Assembly: GCA_030765045.1 (NCBI GenBank)
Contig: CM060974.1
Coordinates: forward strand, 49,042,839-49,106,838
Reading direction: 5' to 3'
DNA: 64,000 nt
Source of the DNA: Tenodera sinensis
Taxonomy: Eukaryota > Arthropoda > Insecta > Mantodea > Mantidae
The notes under the pieces were generated by a model. The model was not told where the DNA came from. It did no database searches and saw only the letters and a list, made by a program, of their open reading frames with translations. Positions 32,226 to 43,984 of the stretch are shown piece by piece. Position numbers and translations under genes: made by a program. Within the stretch, counting starts at the first letter, position 1, and each line of letters begins with the position of its first letter.

Positions 32226-33342
32226 AAATAGAAGTTGTAAGGGATAAATGTCGATATACAGTATTGATTAAACATCATTAGACAGTATGTTTGTTAACAA
32301 TGCTCTCAGTTATGGGGGAAAAGGAAGAAAGGAACAGAAAGATAGGGGCATTTTTACACAATGTTAAAGAAGATGGATGAGCAACAAAACGAATATTAGA
32401 AAGAGACAGAGCAACAAAGATGATATATAACATTTGTGTAGAATTTCTTGAAGCTTCCTATATACTGAAACAAATTAATATTTCAAATATTAAACATTAA
32501 AATTGCAAAAGATAAAGTATATTTATATAATTTTTGACTTCGCAATTCAAAAGCAAACGGCTCCTGTAATGCAAAATAAAAACAGCTCCACATTAAAATC
32601 TCTTCTTGTGACCACACATTGGACTGCGTAACACTTTATTAAACCCAGATTACACTTTTCAACCAACATCTTAATATTTAGGGAGATATTAATTGCAAAG
32701 GCAAATCTCAAGGCAGATGTAAGATTATCATCAAACAATTTTGCTCTTATACAACTTCATTAAAGTAAAAATTGTCTGTAGATATATGCACTGCCAAACA
32801 GACCATAATTTCTGCAGGATGTTTGCAAAATTCTGGGTATGTATGTGGGCCAAGAGCTTGATAAAGGTTGGTAATATTATCAGCATATGCCATTTTTAGA
32901 TACGAATCACACAATAAATCAGTAATTCTAGTTGACTGGAACACTTTCATGATCAATAGAGTACAGCAAGGAAAAGAGATCCAGCTTAGATTCGAGAGCT
33001 TCCAAATCTGAAACTCCCCCAACAAACTCCTCTAAGGGTGCATTCAATACTTATTAATTTCTGTGCTTTTGTTAAGGGACTACAAGTGTGGGTGTAACTT
33101 AACTTTTTCCATGGTATGCACATTGTACAGCCCTGATTAACAGTGTCCCAAGCAGGTGCTACTGTTAAGGACAGTGCAGGACTGCTTAGCCCCAAAGTGC
33201 ACCGTTTGACATCAGTGATGTACAGTTACATGTACATCTCAAACTATATAGTATAATTTAAAGAACTGACCTACAAAGAACAAGCAATTACACAGAAGTA
33301 TCAGCAGGTAAAGTATACAAATATCTGTGTATTATGTATGTA
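32226..33342. other. Intronic DNA, nothing assigned
   Basis: Contains minus-strand frames of 63-92 codons (32547-32738, 32747-33025) with no recognisable domain. No repeat recognised. Confidence 0.35.
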
Positions 33343-33575
33343 GGTGTGTGTGTGTGCGTGCGTGTGTGTGTGATTTTGTGTGTGTGACTGTGTGTGTGTG
33401 TGTGATTTTGTGTGTGTGTGTGATTTTGTGTGTGTGTGTGTGTGTGCGTGTGTGTGTGTGTGTGCGTGTGCGTGTGCGTGTGCGTGTGCGTGTGGGTGTG
33501 GGTGTGGGTGTGGGTGTGGGTGTGCGTGTGCGTGTGCGTGTGCGTGTGCGTGTGCGTGTGTGTGTGTGTGTGTGT
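33343..33575. repeat. TG microsatellite with GTGTGC/GTGTGG hexamers
   Basis: About 230 bp. Simple TG with TGATTTTG interruptions on the left, then GTGTGC hexamers, GTGTGG hexamers, GTGTGC again and TG. All frames across it are artefacts. Confidence 0.97.
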
Positions 33576-34158
33576 ATCATCTGAACTTACAGCAATAATT
33601 TCAGGACATGGCAAAACTAAATATTACTTATATAGATTTCACATTATAGAAGATCCCACCTGTACTTGTAACAGAAGCCCTCAAACTGTAAATCACTTAA
33701 TCTATGAATGTCCAGACAAACAACAAGAAAGGTCGACACTCATAAATGAATTAAGGAAGAACGGAGGAACCTGGCCATCTATGAACAGTGAATTGTTATC
33801 AAACCATTTAAGAGTATTTCACAAGTTTGTTCTCTCACTTAAATTATAGGTTAGCCACAAAACAGACATAAAACGTACCATTCAAAGGAAATGAAGATTC
33901 TTATATAGATTGTAAACGTCAAATTATGACATAGACCAGGTTATATGTGAACTTACTAAAATTCTATGTTAAAGATAGGCTTTAAGCAGCACTAGAATGT
34001 TCTGTAACAAGTCAACTACAAATGTCTCAATGTAAATCCCAATTTGTAACTTGCATGTTATATGCTTCAACATTTTATATTATGTCTTGAAAGCATGTAA
34101 TGTTACTCTGTAATGGGGCATGCAGTTATTTATAAAAAAAAAAAAAAAAAAAAAAAAA
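33576..34158 (+). mobile_element. 5'-truncated LINE with poly(A), inserted in TG tract
   Basis: An open frame ends at 33849 and reads SGHGKTKYYLYRFHI, CTCNRSPQTVNHLIYECP. This is the C-terminal Cys-x-Cys...His...Cys region that follows RNase H in I/R1-type LINEs. An AT-rich 3' untranslated region ends in 25 A (34134-34158). The TG tract resumes at once (34159-34178), so the element sits within the microsatellite. Confidence 0.8.
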
Positions 34159-34178
34159 GTGTGTGTGTGTGTGCGTGT
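34159..34178. repeat. TG tract, right part
   Basis: GTGTGTGTGTGTGTGCGTGT follows the poly(A) directly and matches the left tract. It is a continuation, or a target duplication, of the microsatellite. Confidence 0.9.
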
Positions 34179-34419
34179 ATTTTCTGTGAATGGGTATTAC
34201 CCGGTGGCAGAGTTAAATGTACAAATTAAGGTTACAAATAAAGTGCACAAACAATAGTAATACAATAAAGAACAATAATAAAAATATAGATGAAATGCAC
34301 TAAATACTAATTAACATTCATTAATTAATTATCCTGTCAGTATAACCAATTTAAATTTAGCATTAGTATTCACCATCAGTTCAACAAATGTCAAAAATAC
34401 ACGTGCGTAAATTTTATAG

Positions 34420-34700
34420 TAAATTACACAGCATTTACTTGATTTACGATATTTTTCCAAAATTTCTTCACAGATAAAGGCCAGCCCTGAAAGACTGCTA
34501 CAGGTAATTCATTCCATTCCTCAATGGTTCTATTGACCATGCATTTGAACCACGATATGCTTGAAATAAAGCGCATAACCTCTGCCTCTTACGCCAGACT
34601 TTTAGAGGCTCCCATGCAGTCTCCTCCCTCTTTTTAGGCCCAAAAGAGTTACCTCGTTTTATAAATTTTATAGCCCTCTATGAGTGGCATAGAATATTTA
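34420..34700 (-). pseudogene. LINE 3' coding end
   Basis: The minus strand reads KCMVNRTIEEWNELPVAVFQ and on through KKFWKNIVNQVNAV to a stop. This is the C-terminal signature (NRTI..WN.LP) of many CR1/Jockey-type LINEs. Frameshifted upstream. Confidence 0.6.
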
Positions 34701-35046
34701 AAGTCAAGTATGGCTTGCAGTGAAGCAAGTCAACATGTCTCTGATTAGTCATGGTTTTGTGTGTGTATAGTATTAAAATTGAGCAATACAACAAAGCCTG
34801 TACCAATTAATACCATTTCTGATTATCCAGATGATGGGATTATTGAATGTTACTCTCGTTTATTGTCCAAATGTTTCAATTGCTGCCTTATCACTTAAGT
34901 CACAATTCTTAGTCATTTTACAATGTGCATGGAGCTGTTTCATTCAGTGCTAATGGCTGGCTCCTCGTTCTGGGTGAACACACTCATGGCATAATTGACA
35001 CTCCTACACATGATGGGGTATTAAAACCTGTGGCCTTACTTATCAC
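34701..35046. other. Unassigned
   Basis: No feature recognised between the LINE fragment and the hAT relic. Confidence 0.3.
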
Positions 35047-36815
35047 TAGGGCCCGGATTTTGATGAAAAGACATCTTTTTTCTTAGTAGTCACAGAAGAT
35101 GCTTATTGGAAATAAAAGTGCATTCTGGAACAAATACGTTAGATATATGTGGTTTTTATAGGTCATAAAAATGCATTTTTTCCACATTTTTATAATAAAG
35201 TCATTTTTTAACATTTAGATGCATTTTCTGGTCATTTTCTTTCTCGTTCACGAATTTATTGGGCATTTTAGAATAATCTGTGATTAAAAGTTCATTTGTA
35301 TCATATTTTATGAAATAGTAACTTTGTAAGTGTGGTAATCATGTAATTAACACACGTCAACATCCTAACAATGCTGATGAATTTATGATGCATCAATTTG
35401 ACGAATCGTCGATTAATCATGCAATACGTGTGGATTGCATCAGTCAAGACTTCAGGAGCTAGAAGTGTTGCAGTAAAAAAGCAGTTTGTGAGGCATGGAA
35501 ATTTGTTGTGCTGTGGAATTGAGATGCCGAAACAAAAACAGTCAACTGCATCCCGTTTGAAACAGTATGTTTCAGAGTTATCTACTGATGGAAGTGTATT
35601 GTTCTGTACAGTGTGCGAAATTAAAGTCGATGCAGACAAATGGTTCACCGATCATGTTGGGCAGGAAAAACATTTACGAGCTCTTCAAAATGTGAAAAAC
35701 AGACAAGTGTCTCAGTTACTGTTCAAAGAAACTGCTTCAACATCAAGTAAAAAGTCATTTTCCTTTTATAAAGCATTATGTGAAGTGCTTGTTAGTGCAA
35801 ATATTCCACTAGGAAAATTAAATAATTCCATATTACGTGATTTTCTTGAACGTCACACTGGTCATACAATTCCAGATGAATAAACTTTGCATAAAAGTTA
35901 CCTGCAAAAATGTTATGAAGATATGTTAAACCGAATGTGTGAATGGGAAAAAATGTATGTATCAATTGATGAGACAACCAATTCAGAGGGGCGTTTTGCA
36001 GCCAATGTAGTGATAGGTACGCTAGAAGCTACTAGTACTGGGCAAATGTTTCTTCTGACCTCAGAGGTTAGGGAAGCTGTTAACCACAGTCAGATATGCA
36101 AACTGTTCAATAAATCCATGTGTTTATTGTGGCCTAGTGGACTACCACATGACAACGAGCTCCTCTTCCTCATAGACGCAGCGCCATATGTGGTATAGGC
36201 AGCAAAATCTATCCAATCATTTTACACTAAAATGGTGCATGTTACGTGTTTGGCTCATGCTTTTCATCGAGAAAGCCCCTAATAGAGCTTTGCCCTCAGC
36301 ACCAATTTTAACATAGTGGGTTACACGGTTAACTGCATGTATGTACCACTGTGACAATTTTCAAATAGAGAAGTGGTGAATAGCTTTGATAGGGCAGATT
36401 CTAAGGCAATTGAGAGCATACAGGATCTGTTTTCTGATACTCAAATCCAAGGTAAATTAGCTTGCATTAAATCAAATTTTTGCACTTTTTACAGAAACCA
36501 TAACTCACATTGAAGAAAGTGGCACAACATTGGATAAGTCAATTAAGTTAATGAGAATTGCAGAAGAGAGGATACAAAATGTAAAAGGTGAGATTGGGGA
36601 CAAAATTAGACAGAAACTAAAATTTGTGTTGGACAAAAATAAAGGATACCGAACAGTTTGTCAGATTGCCAATATCTTGTCAGAAAACTTCAGAACTGAT
36701 ATTTTTGAACAGGGTTTAACAGACACTAACATAGTGTTTTTCAAATATGTCCCTATAATATCTGTGGAAGTGGAGAAACATGCAAACATGCGACCAAAGG
36801 TTTGTTCTCTTTGAG
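35047..36815 (+). pseudogene. hAT element relic, CGGBP1-like transposase
   Basis: A probable left end TAGGGCCCGGATTTTGATG (35047) precedes a long AT-rich leader. A frame starting MPKQKQSTASRLKQYVS (35524) encodes a BED-like zinc finger (LFCTVCEIKVDAD...DHVGQEKH), then FSFYKALCEVLVSANIPL. After a TAA at 35881 it continues KMYVSIDETTNSEGRFA, LWPSGLPHDNE, IDAAPYVV, stop, CLAHAFHR. Further frames run to 36815. Several stops and frameshifts; the right end is not found. Same family as 14568-14900. Confidence 0.8.
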
Positions 36816-36919
36816 CAAAAGCTCAAATTCTGGTCATCGTGTTCTAATACCACTTATGTTGCAATGTAGCATAGCCATATTAATAACTGTGTGGGATAAG
36901 TATTCCAGGGTAACTTTGC

Positions 36920-38990
36920 ATTACCTTGTAGTACGTAGTTGTAAATTCAATTTAGCTCTTTTGTGATCTTTCGGGCTTACACTCTTTTCAGCTTTATCCT
37001 GCCTCTTTTTCAATGGATTTCTCCCAGCATAGGCAGGATCTTCTTGCATCTCCTCTAGTGAGGAGGTGCATCTCCCCACAGCAAACTTCAGTTCGAGAGC
37101 CTTGAACCCATTGCTAATGGATACCGACAAAGATGAAAGTTGCCGGTCTGTGTCCATCCCAGAGGAATTCTCAGAAGAGGACCTTCAAGGGTCACTTCAC
37201 TGGCTCTTCTTTCCTTTTGGTTTACTGGGAACGTTTTCTTCTTTGGGAAAGTCAGATCTTGCATACTGTTTCTTGAATTTCTTCAGTGAAGCATCACAAA
37301 TAATGAGCTCATTCTTTCCATTTTTGTAGACCGGCAATTTGATCGGTGACTCTGTAGAGCTGTTCTTTTCCTTTACAGACTTGGTAGGAGACATACATTT
37401 ACTTGTAAATGCTGAAGGCTTTTTAACTGTTCTTGCTATGAGAATTTTTTCAGAAATTGTGGTCCCGATTTGATCGCTGGTTTATGTAGCGATTTCTCGC
37501 TTCAGTACCACACTTTGGAGGGGGGGGGGGGGGGGGGGGCTGTCGGATACGCACGAGTTTCTGAGCTTTTGAGGACACCTCTTTGACTCAAATTTCCTGG
37601 ATCGCCCTTTCCTCTATAAAACAAGAGAATTCTCGGGAATTAGCTGGACGTTCACTGCTGCAGTTAACACAACTGGGAGGCAATGAACATGGAGCATCAT
37701 GAACAATGCCTCCACAGTTGATGCAGTTAGGTGCTCTGTTGCACAGTTCGCTTGTGTGCAAAGTGGTTACACTTAAAGCACCTGATCGGGTTGGGAATGT
37801 ATGGCCTTACTTCTATTGCTTCATATCCTGCCTTAATCCTTTGAGAGAGACCTACCAGATCAAAGGTTAGGAACAGGGTACGAGTAGGCTTCAATTCACT
37901 GCTTTCTTTGCGATAAGCCCGATAAACATAGGTAACACCTTGATCTTCTAGGTCTTCCTTAATCTCTTCAACGCTAAGTCCATCTAACGCGCGAGTATTA
38001 AACACACAGCATGAGGAGTTCAATGTTTTATGCAGGTCAACACATACTGGGTGGCTGGCTAACATATTTGCTATTTGTATCTTTGCCGCCTGGTCTACTG
38101 AATGAGCTTTAACCAGGAGCGTGCCATTGCGCGATCTCATGCATGACTTCACTGGATCAGCTATCTTATGCAGGCCCTTTTGGATTGCAAATGGGCTCAC
38201 CAACAAAACTTTTTCCTTCCTCAGTTCTAGAAATAACCAAGTAGCGAAGACCACAACACTCAACTACTTCCTTTACATTTACTTTGCTGGGTTTGGTTTT
38301 GTTCTGAGTTTTCGAACTCATGGTGATGTTATCCTCCACCATTGCAAATGTCTCCGATGGCATGCTCACATCCTGGGCACCAACCCAGCTTAGGTGAGAG
38401 TCCTGGCTGAATGTTGCTCACTCTAGGGTTTCACCTCCCAATGTATAGACAGAGGGACCCAATCGCCTTCAAGAGTGCATCAGCTCATGCACTGGCCCCT
38501 CCCCGGGACTGACCTTTATCAGCGGATACGAATACAGATCCTACATATAACCAGGGGCTGGGAATTACGTGGTTGCCCAGGCACCCCTTGCATCTCCCCA
38601 TCCTCCTACAGCTCACGCGTTGGTTATCCATCAGACTGTGTACAGGGGGGTATCCAGTGGGAGGTCAAACACAAAAGTGGACCAAAGTTGATTGGGCATT
38701 TGACATGTGCCCTCTCACCCCTTAGAGGAACCCAATCGAGAGTATGGCTCGGGGCACCGGGTACGCCAAACCCGTACCTATCATTGTAGGACCTCTGTGG
38801 GCAGTGTGATTTCGGAGTCCACTTCTCCTAGATGAGTCATCGACCAAGACTACCGAGCCTCATCTACCCGTGGTGGAATGTTCTTTGCTTCCCCTCACCT
38901 CTTGCCTGTCAGTTAGTCAAAAATGACTCACCTAGTAGACCATCTGGATCGAGTACTGAGCCCCTCCGCCAGTCAAGGTGACATTCACCG
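36920..38990 (-). pseudogene. Jockey-like LINE 5' region with decayed ORF1
   Basis: On the minus strand a GC-rich leader (38400-38990) precedes ORF1 pieces. 38166-38369 reads MSMPSETFAM...RYLVISRTEEGKSF. After a frameshift, 37727-38263 reads LVSPFAIQKGLHKIA ... RPYIPNPIRCFKCNHFAH, a Gag-like zinc knuckle. CANCGGIVHDAPC and CVNCSS (about 37650-37730) are further knuckles. The tail (36921-37394) is lysine/serine-rich. No ORF2 remains. RNA-binding ORF1 of a non-LTR element, dead. Confidence 0.75.
37518..37540. repeat. Poly(G) run
   Basis: About 22 consecutive G inside the ORF1 relic. It may reflect expansion of a short G run; its exact length is sequencing-sensitive. Confidence 0.9.
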
Positions 38991-39237
38991 GAGGGAAAAA
39001 AATTGTTCAGTATCAAAAGGAACTTGCAGGATATCACCAGAAAATGGAAATTACACATAAACTGTGGAAATACAATAAAATTGTGGTAACTTAAAAGTAA
39101 ATCCTGGAGCCATGTGTGATTATTTAAGACATAAACAAGAACATTCACTGTAAGGTAAGCTTCCCTTACAGTGAATAAGGAGACAGCCCAGAAACCATGT
39201 TACACTTGGGTTATGACTTCACATTTTTCAAAATGTT

Positions 39238-39697
39238 GTTGTTGTTGTTTTCTAGTGCCTTGCATCTGGCAATGAAGCCATTAGCATTCGTGCTTTCCAA
39301 TACTTTTGAACTGTAAGGCTTTCATGTAACTGTTTTCTTAAAGGGCACCAGTTTTACAATGTGGCAGTTACATCACCCAACTTAAACCCCCATTTTGCAA
39401 GGGGGACCACACCTATCGTTGGTCAACGGGTCCATCGGACCTAGCCGGGAGGACTAAATAGGTGATATTTAGATCCACCGACCTTCCCCTCATGTGCCTC
39501 TGAGGGACGCTGTTGTGCTGTGATAGGGCAGCACATATGTAAATGACATTTCCTCCATTTTAGATGAAACAGTTATACCGCTGTGATTCGGTCCCCAGAG
39601 CCTCATCTGTTAAAAGCAGGGTGCACCACGGGCAGGATGAGGATGGGAATTGGGTAGGAGAGGCTATAGGAGGCACATTACTACCCCTTACTACCCC
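39238..39697 (-). mobile_element. Internally deleted LINE: 5' leader joined to 3' tail
   Basis: TTTTTCAAAATGTT flanks the segment (39224-39237 and 39698-39711). The left 78 bp (39238-39315) match the 3' end and (AAC)n tail of the LINE copies at 47578 and 45740 (minus orientation). The rest (39316-39697) is GC-richer, contains no frame, and begins on the minus strand with tandem GGGGTAGTAA. It fits the 5' untranslated region of the parent LINE, so all coding sequence is absent. Confidence 0.7.
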
Positions 39698-39711
39698 TTT
39701 TTCAAAATGTT

Positions 39712-41382
39712 AACCTTCCTGATGTTGCATTTTATGAACTGTTGTCTATATAATGCTTTTTTGCTATGATCAAATAAAAACCTACACCCAATGTAATTTA
39801 ATTTGTGATATAAGAAAATAACAGTGCTTCCTGAATTATCATTTAGAATAGCATTTAATTTTTTTTCAGGTTTACACATGTCATTTAACGATAAAGTATC
39901 CAAATCAGCTAAAAGAAAATGGAGGCAAAATTTCATGCCAACGTAACTTGAGAAAGCACATGAATAAGATTCTATGCAAAATGCCTTTCACAAAGATATA
40001 GGTAGAATTTTGGGGTTGTACGACAAAGAGTGAACTGACCATATACAGAAGATTTCACAAGAATTACTGAACCTCCAGGAAAGTCGACCTTCCCCTTTCT
40101 TTATACATAATAAATTTATACAAAGGTTGACAAACTCACTAAAATTTTTGAAAATTATAGAAAGTGAAGGAATTAAGTGTGTGAAGAAAATCTCACTCAT
40201 ATTTTGTGATATTAGAAAGCTAAGTGGAAACTGGCTTTGCAGTGAAGACAACTTTACAGAAAACAAGTAGAAACAAGAGGCTGGGTGGGATATACTACGC
40301 AGAAGTGGCTACTGTGACATTGATTCATCCTTCAAAATGTCAAATGAACTCATCAGATTAGTCAACAAGCCAAGTGCAAGAGTTCAGTAATAGTAGTACT
40401 AAAGCAAACAGTAGCATTGATTATGATATTGCACAATACTGTTATACTGTTTTTTGGTTTCCAGTATGGGCCGTGTTTTGTTGGCTATTTTAAGAAATTA
40501 AAAATTATCCCGTTTCACTGCAAAAAAACTATATTTGGCTTATTCAATGGATGCACACAAAAATTCCATCCACTGGCCACTCTGACTGGCATCATTGTCC
40601 TGTCCCACTCGTAATGCTATTGGTTCCTTCTCCTCCAATAGGAAGTTGGCATGCTAATAGGTTCTTCCATATTGTGTTGGGTGGTTTGCCTGTGTCAAGG
40701 TTCAGACTTCTTGTTTCTTTAAATATTTCTATGCTTTCTATGCAATGGACATAGGTCATGGAAGTCTATGTAATCATTAATACTGTCCTACTATGAAACA
40801 GAACTATCAACCTAGAAAATCTGCAGCCAAGTTAAGTGCCTAAAGCGTCCCTATCAACAAGAAAATCGGAAGTTCTTCAAAACCTGGCTCAAGACAGAAT
40901 AGATGTATTTACATATCTGTTTGCCATCACAATCGGCAATTTAGTATCAAGTGCTTCTGAATGCTAAAAAAGTCAAGGTTTGACTCAAAGAACCTACTGG
41001 TGAAGAGAAACTCTGCTTGCATTTGAATGGGAAGGGCATATCAAGTGGTCTGCCTGAGGAATTTTGCAAGAACTCTTCATCTTGGTATCTTAGCTTCTGA
41101 GAGTGGATACCATGTTACAGACCTTCTTGGATCAATACAATGCATGGAGTATGATTATTAGACACATCATAGCAGTCAATATGGAGCACAAATGTGATGT
41201 AGTTTCTAGACTCCAGGAACAATTCACACAAAAAGATATACATGAGCCAAGTTTACAGGCTGTCCACAGCATATTATCGACGGCGCTTGATGTATTGTTT
41301 CCAACAAAATCACAGTCATCCAGGATCAACTACCAATTTACTGAAGATGTTTTAGCAGGATATGAAAACTTACTTATGCAAT
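39712..41382. other. Unassigned, possible pseudogene at the right end
   Basis: A plus-strand frame at 41103-41420 (LQTFLDQYNAWSMIIRHIIA, SILSTALDVLFPTK) is relatively protein-like but unrecognised, and its last codons are SINE. Other frames are short. It could be a decayed mobile-element gene. Confidence 0.3.
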
Positions 41383-41545
41383 ATTATTTATTTCTGCCAA
41401 CAAACTGTTGGTGTTTTTAATCACACAAGCTGTGTGTGGGCAAAGTTTGAGAGGTAGAACTGGAACTTAAAAATTCAATGCCACAGCTGGGATTTGAACC
41501 ACAGACCTTCCGCTTACCAGGCGGCTGCTCTAACCATTGAGCTAT
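41383..41545 (-). mobile_element. SINE family C copy
   Basis: Minus-strand copy: B box GGTTCAAATCCCAG (reverse of CTGGGATTTGAACC), body with CTCAAACTTTGCCCACAC, end near TTTGTTGGCAG. Its head joins exactly where the duplicated zinc-finger intron block stops (GAATAAAGATATAG). Confidence 0.85.
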
Positions 41546-42570
41546 ATCTTTATTCATAAATATGTTACACTTTATATCTAATCTGTATATTTTCACCTTT
41601 AGTTCATGCTGAAGGAGCCTTGCTCCAACCTCTGCAATGTTATTTAAAGTTATTTATGACATATTATCAATCATCTGTATAACAATTAATGATCGGTCAA
41701 AACCTAAATTAAAGAAAACGAGAATACAATAATGTACCTGGAGATTCCTTTGCGTAAGTTGACCAAAGAACGTATTACAGTAATCATGTGCAGTGAACAG
41801 TTCCATATCTAACACTAACAGGGAACGTGACAGTGTGTCTGGTGACAGTTACGTATACAACTTGATCAAACAACTGTTATAACTCATGTTCAGCGAACAA
41901 TTCCATATGTAACACTAACAGGGAATATGACAATGTGTCTGGTGACAGTTACTGATATGACTTTATGAAGCAATTCCACTTTAATTATTAAGCATAAAAA
42001 ATGTCAATGTATAACAAAAGGGAGTATGACGAAAATTTATTAAAAATAGGTAGTCTCTTGTACAAAGAATCCACCAGATGACTTACCTTGGTGGTTTTGT
42101 GGAATAAAAACATCCATGTGCTTCATCCTGTAAGAATAATTCAACTGTAAAACATATGCTTTGCTTTAACTCTATGATTATCTTCAGAAAGAAGAGCAGA
42201 AACAAATATGGAAACACTTTTTGTATAATCTACAGAGAAGAAATTACTTGAAATAAAAACAATCCATTAGAACACATAAAGCTTTGTTGTACAAAGGAAA
42301 GAAAATTAAAGCTTTTAAGTTAAAAATGCAACTCAGTTATGTGGGGAACGATATTAAGAATATCTTCTGAAACTTTCCTATTTACTATGTACATTAGAAT
42401 CTCACTTATCTGAGGTAAAGGGTGGATGAAGTTACCTTGGATTTGGGATATACAAGGAGCACTATAGGACTAACAATGAAACATGAACTGAGATAATTAA
42501 TCCAGATGAAGTTATTTATTATACGATTTTTACAGTGTATGCTTTATCTAGAAACAGCTTGCTGAATGCA
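41546..42570 (-). repeat. Duplicated zinc-finger intron block, copy 2
   Basis: Inverted counterpart of 190-2870, including the 41-bp exon, the flanking polypyrimidine tract and two units of the roughly 90-bp intronic repeat. It lacks the 1.57-kb insertion of copy 1. Confidence 0.8.
42087..42127 (-). CDS. C2H2 zinc-finger gene (right), 41-bp internal exon
   Basis: Acceptor ATTATTCTTACAG and donor AAG|GTAAGT on the minus strand. Encodes DEAHGCFYSTKPP plus AG of a split Ser codon. It joins in phase 0 to the first coding exon (46940-47218, 93 codons) and passes two bases to the finger exon (31283). Counterpart of 2245-2285. Confidence 0.8.
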
Positions 42571-43049
42571 TTTGAAACAAAATTGTCTTGTATCTACTTT
42601 CTTGGTACATACATCTACACAGTTGTGGAAGATTCTCAGCAGTGACTTTCTTAAAAATATTTTCTTAATAATTGGCTGCGACAAAAGCAACACCTAAGGA
42701 TCTGGAAAGAAACTACACACGTCAAAATCCCTCTGGCATAATAGTTCAGTCATTTATGTGAATTTGAATCATCTCATGGTAATTCATGAATTGAACTATT
42801 ACAATGATAGGCATTCTTAATTCGTGTGCATAAGAATAACTATAGAATGTTACATACGAATTGAACTGTTTTACATAAAGGAACAAATGGCAAGCTAAGC
42901 ATGAAAAGTTGTGTGTCTTCCTGAAAATTCTCACGCGCTTTGGGAGAGAGGCACAAAAGTATGTAACAAACATGTCAGGTGTACAGTAACTGGATTGTGA
43001 GACCCTACTGTAGTTCACAAGGCAATTGAAATGAACAAGTGGTTTAAAT
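42571..43049. other. Intronic DNA, nothing assigned
   Basis: A 90-codon minus-strand frame (42746-43018) without domain; no repeat recognised. Confidence 0.35.
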
Positions 43050-43960
43050 TATTATTTATTTATGCCAACAAACTTACTGTTGGTGTTTTTAAACACACAA
43101 GCCGTGTGTGGGCAAAGTTTAAGAGGTAGAACTGGAACTTAAAAATTCAATGCCACAACTGGGATTTGAACCACAGACCTTCCGCTTGCCGGGCGGACGC
43201 TCTACCACTGAGCTATTGTGACAAACTGCCAGAATGGCATTAAATTCTCAAGTTAGTTCGTATTTTTTCCTGGTAAACCACAAAGGCAGTCTCACATCAG
43301 AGACAATTACCCCAATGGTGACTTACTATTGCAAGTACTTTATATCCCAGGATTAAATAACCTTCACATGGTAATTATTATTTATTTATGCCAACAAACT
43401 TACTGTTGGTGTTTTTAAACACACAAGCCGTGTGTGGGCAAAGTTTAAGAGGTAGAACTGGAACTTAAAAATTCAATGCCACAACTGGGATTTGAACCAC
43501 AGACCTTCCGCTTGCCGGGCAGTTTGTCACAATAGCTCAGTGGTAGAGCGTCCGCCCGGCAAGCGGAAGGTCTGTGGTTCAAATCCCAGTTGTGGCATTG
43601 AATTTTTAAGTTCCAGTTCTACCTCTTAAACTTTGCCCACACACGGCTTGTGTGTTTAAAAACACCAACAGTAAGTTTGTTGGCATAAATAAATAATAAT
43701 TACCATGTGAAGGTTATTTAATCCTGGGATATAAAGTACTTGCAATAGTAAGTCACCATTGGGGTAATTGTCTCTGATGTGAGACTGCCTTTGTGGTTTA
43801 CCAGGAAAAAATACGAACTAACTTGAGAATTTAATGCCATTCTGGCAGTTTGTCACAATAGCTCAGTGGTAGAGCGTCCGCCCGGCAAGCGGAAGGTCTG
43901 TGGTTCAAATCCCAGTTGTGGCATTGAATTTTTAAGTTCCAGTTCTACCTCTTAAGTGGT
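43050..43960. repeat. Large palindrome of SINE family C units
   Basis: Arms 43119-43520 and 43554-43955 read as reverse complements of each other (402 bp each, centre near 43537) around a 33-bp spacer. Each arm contains one near-complete and one partial SINE C unit, with about 150 bp between them. The tRNA-like heads (AGCTCAGTGGTAGAGC ... GGTTCAAATCCC) lie at about 43140-43215 (-), 43470-43520 (-, cut), 43525-43595 (+) and 43855-43925 (+). The 7-bp acceptor-like stem pairs, but the T arm is bulged and position 33 is C, so these are SINE heads rather than tRNA genes. Confidence 0.85.
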
Positions 43961-43984
43961 TTAAAATTTAAAATGAGTCACAGT

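Noticed and set aside
33288..33598. His/Thr, Cys/Val and Arg/Val repeat frames
   Set aside because: Microsatellite translations in all frames.
43525..43600. tRNA gene (GGC anticodon-like loop)
   Set aside because: Acceptor and D arms pair, but the T arm is bulged, base 33 is C, and the sequence is a multi-copy SINE head. A tRNA predictor would settle it.
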